Shown here: positions 6,742 to 9,944 of the stretch, one piece after another | Numbering within the stretch: position 1 is the first letter of the stretch | Layout: each line of letters starts with the position of its first letter | Assembly: GCA_934613185.1 (NCBI GenBank) | Contig: CAKTSO010000065.1 | Coordinates: 1 to 9,944 of the forward strand | Direction of reading: 5' to 3' | Origin: an uncultured Clostridia bacterium | GTDB lineage: Bacteria; Bacillota; Clostridia; Christensenellales; Maliibacteriaceae | DNA: 9,944 nucleotides | Notes under the pieces: generated by a model | Seen by the model: the letters and a program-made list of their open reading frames with translations, nothing else | What the model was told of the DNA's origin: nothing | The model's database searches: none | Program-made: the position numbers and the translations under genes

Positions 6742-6747
6742 CTCCTC
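6742..6747 (-). promoter_or_regulatory. Ribosome binding site of glgC
   Basis: GAGGAG on the minus strand. It is one base from GTG (6738-6740) and 13 bases from ATG (6726-6728), so the shorter protein is favoured. The following TGTGAA also occurs at the hisH-like start. Confidence 0.5.
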
Positions 6748-6778
6748 GTCTATCGATTTCTATGGTAGCGTTTTTGAT

Positions 6779-6807
6779 TTTATACAGAAAAACGCAGTCA
6801 GCGACCG
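6779..6807 (-). promoter_or_regulatory. Promoter candidate for glgC-glgD-glgA
   Basis: Minus-strand TATAAA (6779-6784) is preceded by TTTTTCTG, much like the T-run plus TG before the glgB -10. Seventeen bases upstream is CGGTCG (6802-6807), not a -35 consensus. It lies inside the glgB terminator hairpin, so terminator and promoter overlap. The predicted start would be about 45 nt before the glgC ATG. Confidence 0.45.
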
Positions 6808-6815
6808 CGTTTTTC
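6787..6815 (-). terminator. Intrinsic terminator after glgB
   Basis: A 13-bp stem (6787-6799 with 6803-6815) has a three-base loop. On the minus strand the lone mismatch becomes G-U. The downstream arm ends GCGTTTTTC and is then followed by TG, so the U-tract is partly within the stem. It ends glgB 48 bp after its stop codon, immediately before the glgC promoter candidate. Confidence 0.75.
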
Positions 6816-6862
6816 AAAAAAGACCGATATGAATTTTCCCGCAAAAGAGAAGCAATGATAAC

Positions 6863-8803
6863 TTATCGCTTTGCCGCAGCGGGAGAAGTCTTTTGCCCGT
6901 TCGTATCGCTGTCTTTATTATAATCCATCCTGCGCTCGTACGCAAGTGCGATCATGCTGAAAGCGGGAAGGTCGATCGAGAACCCGGCGGGCATGGAAAG
7001 TACGCCGCTCTTGAGCATTTTCACGTTCAATTCGGGCGCGTCGCCGCCGAATTCGGCGTCCTCGCTGGAGAAGATCGCGCGGACGTCGCCCGCCTCGGGA
7101 AGCGGCACTTCGTAGTTCTTCCAGCGCACGGGGGAGAAGTTGCAGAGCACGACGATCTCTTCGTCGTCGCTCATGCGAAGATACGATAAAACGGAGCGGT
7201 CGGCGTCGTTGGCATTGAGCCAAAGATAGCCGTCCCACGAATCGTCGCGCGCATAAAGAGCCGGGTGCGACGTATAAAAATGATTCAGCGTGCGGCAGTA
7301 ATTCTGAATGCCGCGGTGCTGGTCGAAGGACAGAAGATGCCATTCGAGCGATTCGTAAAAGCGCCATTCCTGGAAGGGAGAAAGCTCCGTGCCCATGAAA
7401 TAGAGCTTCTTGCCCGGATGCGTGAACTGATAACCCAAAAGCAGACGAAGCTGCGCAAACTGGGCGCGATAGCCGCCCGGCATTTTTGCAAGCAGCGTCC
7501 GCTTGCCGTGGACGACTTCGTCGTGCGATAAGGGAAGGATGAAGTTCTCGGAAAAGGCGTACATCATCGAGAACGTCAGCGCGTTGTGATGATAGGGATG
7601 ATACACCGGATCGTCCTGCATGTAATGCAGCGTGTCGTTCATCCAGCCCATGTCCCATTTATAGTCGAACCCGAGACCGCCCGCATACGGCGGTTTGGTC
7701 ACCATCGGCCAGGCGGTCGATTCCTCGGCGATGCACAGGAAGCCCGCGTGTTGTTTGTGCAGCGAATCGTTGATGAAACGAAGCAGTGACACCGCTTCCA
7801 GGTTTTCACGCCCGCCGTGGATGTTCGGCAGCCACTGTCCGTCCTGACGGCCGTAGTCGTGATAGAGCATGCTCGAGACCGCGTCGAAGCGAAGACCGTC
7901 GACGTGGAACAGATCCGCCCAGAAGTTCGCGGCGGACGACAGGAACGAGCGCACTTCGTTTCGGCCGTAGTCGAATATGCAGGTGCCCCACTGGGGATGC
8001 TCGCCGCGCACGGCAAGCTCGTATTCATAGCACGGGCGGCCGTCGAAGCGGCGAAGACCGTGCGCGTCCTTGCAAAAATGCGCGGGTACGAAATCAAGAA
8101 GAACCCCGATGCCCGCCGCGTGCAGACGGTCGATCAGGTACTTGAAGTCCTCGGGATCGCCGTGACGGCTGTTGACGGAGAAAAACCCGGTGATCTGATA
8201 GCCCCAGGAATCGTCGAGCGGATGCTCGCACTGCGGCATGAATTCCACATGTGTGTATCCCATGTCGACGAGATAGGGGCAAAGTTCGTCGGCCAGCTCG
8301 CGATAGGACAAAAACGAATCGTCGTCCTTCCGCCTCCAGGAGCCGGGATGCATTTCATAGATCGCCATCGGGCTGTGCCGATGATCCGCCGCGGCGCGCT
8401 TTTCAAGCCAGGCGTCGTCCGTCCACGCAAAATCGCGTTCCGCCGTCAGGCGGCTCGCCGTGTCGGGGCGAAGCGCGCTGCGCCGCGCATAAGGGTCGGA
8501 TTTGAAAATCCACTCTTCGTCACGGGTGCGGATGGCATACTGATAATACGCACCCTCGTCGGGGCCGTCCAGATGCACATGCCAAAGCCCGTTTTCGTGA
8601 ATGCGCGTCATCGGACAGCGCATATAATCCCAGTCGTTGAAATCGCCGACGACGCTGACCTCCAGCGCGTTGGGCGCCCAAACCATGAAATCCCAGCTTC
8701 CGTTTTTTCCGTGCGCACCCATAAATCCATAGCATTGGGTGTGCGTTCCTTCGAAAAACAGATAGGAATCCAGTTCGCCGATCGTCCTGCCAATGTCGCT
8801 CAT
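6863..8803 (-). CDS. glgB: 1,4-alpha-glucan branching enzyme (GH13, CBM48)
   Basis: Cuts alpha-1,4-glucan and re-attaches the piece by an alpha-1,6 bond. 646 residues. An N-terminal CBM48 module spans about 36-115 (WAPNALEVSVVGDFNDW at 42-58). The GH13 barrel follows with all four conserved regions: LDFVPAHF (236-243), DGLRFDAVSSMLYHDY with nucleophile Asp307, CIAEESTAWP with acid/base Glu360, and LPLSHDEVVHGK with His427 and Asp428. The C-terminal beta domain runs from about 525 to 625, ending in a short basic tail. The open frame continues upstream to 9415, but that stretch is the non-coding gap and then the aldolase gene in another frame. ATG 8801-8803 has GGAGGAG just upstream, and the protein then begins as usual for short GlgB enzymes. 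It has its own promoter and terminator. Confidence 0.96.
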   Translation of the reverse strand: MSDIGRTIGELDSYLFFEGTHTQCYGFMGAHGKNGSWDFMVWAPNALEVSVVGDFNDWDYMRCPMTRIHENGLWHVHLDGPDEGAYYQYAIRTRDEEWIFKSDPYARRSALRPDTASRLTAERDFAWTDDAWLEKRAAADHRHSPMAIYEMHPGSWRRKDDDSFLSYRELADELCPYLVDMGYTHVEFMPQCEHPLDDSWGYQITGFFSVNSRHGDPEDFKYLIDRLHAAGIGVLLDFVPAHFCKDAHGLRRFDGRPCYEYELAVRGEHPQWGTCIFDYGRNEVRSFLSSAANFWADLFHVDGLRFDAVSSMLYHDYGRQDGQWLPNIHGGRENLEAVSLLRFINDSLHKQHAGFLCIAEESTAWPMVTKPPYAGGLGFDYKWDMGWMNDTLHYMQDDPVYHPYHHNALTFSMMYAFSENFILPLSHDEVVHGKRTLLAKMPGGYRAQFAQLRLLLGYQFTHPGKKLYFMGTELSPFQEWRFYESLEWHLLSFDQHRGIQNYCRTLNHFYTSHPALYARDDSWDGYLWLNANDADRSVLSYLRMSDDEEIVVLCNFSPVRWKNYEVPLPEAGDVRAIFSSEDAEFGGDAPELNVKMLKSGVLSMPAGFSIDLPAFSMIALAYERRMDYNKDSDTNGQKTSPAAAKR

Positions 8804-8833
8804 ACGCTCCTCCGCAAGATGTTCTATGCGGCA

Positions 8834-8862
8834 ATTATAACATAAAAATAACGCCTTGCGGT
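8834..8862 (-). promoter_or_regulatory. glgB promoter
   Basis: Minus-strand TGTTATAAT (8834-8842) is a perfect extended -10 with a T-rich run just before it. ACCGCA (8857-8862) lies 17 bp upstream. The start point would be about 25 nt before the GGAGGAG site, and no other gene start competes. Confidence 0.7.
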
Positions 8863-9162
8863 GCGAAGTTTCGATTTTATGCCGAACGAACTTCAATTTT
8901 AATACAGCGAGGGGGAAAAGAAGGAAAAACGGAACGAAACGGGGGAAAATTGTTTCGGGAGAGGGCGGCGATTGCGTTTTTTCTTTTTTCGGATTCCGAC
9001 GTTTGAGTGTCAATGCGTTCCGAAATTGAAGAACGACGAAAGAAATCGTCGGACGAAAGGGGGAAACCCATAGCAATTTGATCGTTTGAATTTCATCATA
9101 TGCACAAAAAAAGACAGAATTGAAAAAGAGATGGAATTCGTTGAAACACATTTTTTCCGCAC
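8863..9162. other. Non-coding gap between the aldolase terminator and the glgB promoter
   Basis: I see no supported gene here. The longest minus frame (9071 to 8877) lacks a ribosome site. It is G/A-biased on the plus strand. It contains short dyads: CGACGA/TCGTCG (9034-9039/9046-9051), CGAAAC/GTTTCG (8935-8940/8952-8957) and TCGGATTCCGA (8989-8999). Any of these could be protein sites, but none is long enough to call. Confidence 0.4.
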
Positions 9163-9194
9163 AAAAAAAGGAATGGGCGAACCCATTCCTTTTT
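9163..9194 (-). terminator. Intrinsic terminator of the aldolase gene
   Basis: A 13-bp stem (9165-9177 with 9182-9194) is closed by a UUCG tetraloop on the minus strand, with a run of seven U at the 3' side (9163-9169) reaching into the stem. It lies 25 bp after the aldolase stop codon. Confidence 0.93.
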
Positions 9195-9219
9195 ATTATC
9201 GTTATTTCTTTCCCGAAGC

Positions 9220-9944
9220 TTAGATGCGCTTGGTCTGGAAGTAACCGATGTGCTGCTTGACGATCTCGCGCATGCCCGCGACGCCCGCGGCATAGTAGCT
9301 CTGGAAGCGGCCGCCCTGTTCGCCGGCTTCTTTGACCATCTTCTCGATGGCGTGCGCGCCGGCAAGCTGCATGTAGGTCGCGAAGTTGATCTTCGTGATG
9401 CCGCGCTTGACGCATTCTTTGTACTGCTCGGGCTCAAGGCCGGAAGCGCCGTGCATGACCAGCGGAGCGGGGATGGCTTCGCGCAGCTCGCTGATGCGGT
9501 CATACTGAAGGACGGGCTCCTCGGCATAGATGCCGTGGACGGTGCCGATGGCGACGGCGAGGCTGTCGACGCCGGTCTCCTCGTAGAAGCGCTTGGCCTC
9601 TTCGACGGTGGTGTACAGTTTGCCGGTGGTGTCGCCCGCATGACCGTCGACGTGGCCGATCTCGGCCTCGACGGTGACGTTCGCGCCGCGGACGGCTTCG
9701 ATGACCTTCTTGGTCAGGGCGATGTTCTCCTCGAAGGAGCACATGGAAGCGTCGATCATGACAGAAGTCGCGCCCAGCTTGACGGAGCGGATGCAGCCCT
9801 CAAACGTGCGGCAGTGATCCAGATGGATGCACACGGGCACGGGGGAAACCTCGGCGCGGTTGCGGACGAAGTCCATGAAGATCTGGGCATCCCAGGGATT
9901 CTTGGCCTTGCTCTCGGCGGCGTTGGGGTCGGTCCAGTCGCCGA
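9220..9944 (-). CDS. Class II fructose-bisphosphate (ketose-bisphosphate) aldolase, 5' end cut by window edge
   Basis: Zn-dependent aldolase, most likely cleaving fructose-1,6-bisphosphate to glyceraldehyde-3-phosphate and DHAP in glycolysis. The last 241 residues are visible, from GDWTDPNAAESKAKNPWDAQ onward; probably about 60-70 N-terminal residues lie beyond the right edge. Metal and catalytic motifs are in order: HLDHC (catalytic Asp then Zn-binding His), VEAEIG, GTVHG (Zn His) and VMHGASG (Zn His). The phosphate-binding KINFATYMQ follows, and the C-terminus is YFQTKRI. The motif usually reading DGSH-x-PFEEN is DASMCSFEEN here, so the His is Met. Tagatose-bisphosphate or another ketose-bisphosphate specificity cannot be excluded. 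The Met at 9874-9876 is internal, not the start, since the frame stays open and family-like to the window end. Confidence 0.9.
   Translation of the reverse strand, partial: GDWTDPNAAESKAKNPWDAQIFMDFVRNRAEVSPVPVCIHLDHCRTFEGCIRSVKLGATSVMIDASMCSFEENIALTKKVIEAVRGANVTVEAEIGHVDGHAGDTTGKLYTTVEEAKRFYEETGVDSLAVAIGTVHGIYAEEPVLQYDRISELREAIPAPLVMHGASGLEPEQYKECVKRGITKINFATYMQLAGAHAIEKMVKEAGEQGGRFQSYYAAGVAGMREIVKQHIGYFQTKRI

Noticed and set aside
7817..8845. Plus-strand frame of 342 codons opposite glgB
   Set aside because: It is antisense to conserved GH13 regions, with no ribosome site and no recognisable domain.
8877..9071. 64-codon minus-strand small gene upstream of glgB
   Set aside because: There is no ribosome site before its ATG, the composition is unremarkable and no family is recognised.
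8804..9415. N-terminal extension of glgB by about 200 residues
   Set aside because: The extra frame covers the promoter, an AT-rich gap, the aldolase terminator and part of the aldolase gene in another frame. ATG 8801-8803 has a strong ribosome site.

Overview
The window looks like a chromosomal segment of a Firmicutes-type (probably clostridial) bacterium. The reasons are a GlgC/GlgD subunit pair, strong AGGAGG-type ribosome binding sites, intrinsic terminators with U-tracts, and GC-rich genes separated by AT-rich gaps. The lineage is an inference. All seven genes lie on the minus strand, so transcription runs from high to low coordinates. There is no sign of mobile DNA, tRNA, rRNA or CRISPR.

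Layout in the direction of transcription: (1) the 3' part of a class II fructose-bisphosphate aldolase gene, cut by the right edge, ending in a strong UUCG-loop terminator; (2) a gap of about 360 bp that carries the glgB promoter; (3) glgB (branching enzyme) and its terminator; (4) the tightly coupled glgC-glgD-glgA set (ADP-glucose synthesis, then glycogen synthase), closed by a 12-bp-stem terminator; (5) a 0.5 kb non-coding interval with inverted repeats, a 13-bp tandem repeat and two promoter candidates; (6) a two-gene unit encoding HisH-like and HisF-like proteins with its own terminator; (7) an aldo/keto reductase gene cut by the left edge.

The glg genes form a standard glycogen pathway: GlgC/GlgD makes ADP-glucose, GlgA polymerises it, and GlgB adds alpha-1,6 branches. 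No phosphorylase gene (glgP) follows glgA, unlike in the Bacillus glgBCDAP operon.

The most unusual content is the HisH/HisF-like pair. The HisH-like protein has lost both the catalytic cysteine (now Asn) and the catalytic histidine (now Cys) of the glutaminase triad. The HisF-like barrel keeps the two catalytic aspartates and the ammonia-gate residues, but several substrate-phosphate-binding motifs are rewritten. No other histidine gene is present. This looks like a repurposed or ammonia-dependent cyclase/synthase complex rather than ordinary imidazole glycerol phosphate synthase. Its upstream region has nested dyads centred on a -10-like element that resembles the glgB promoter.
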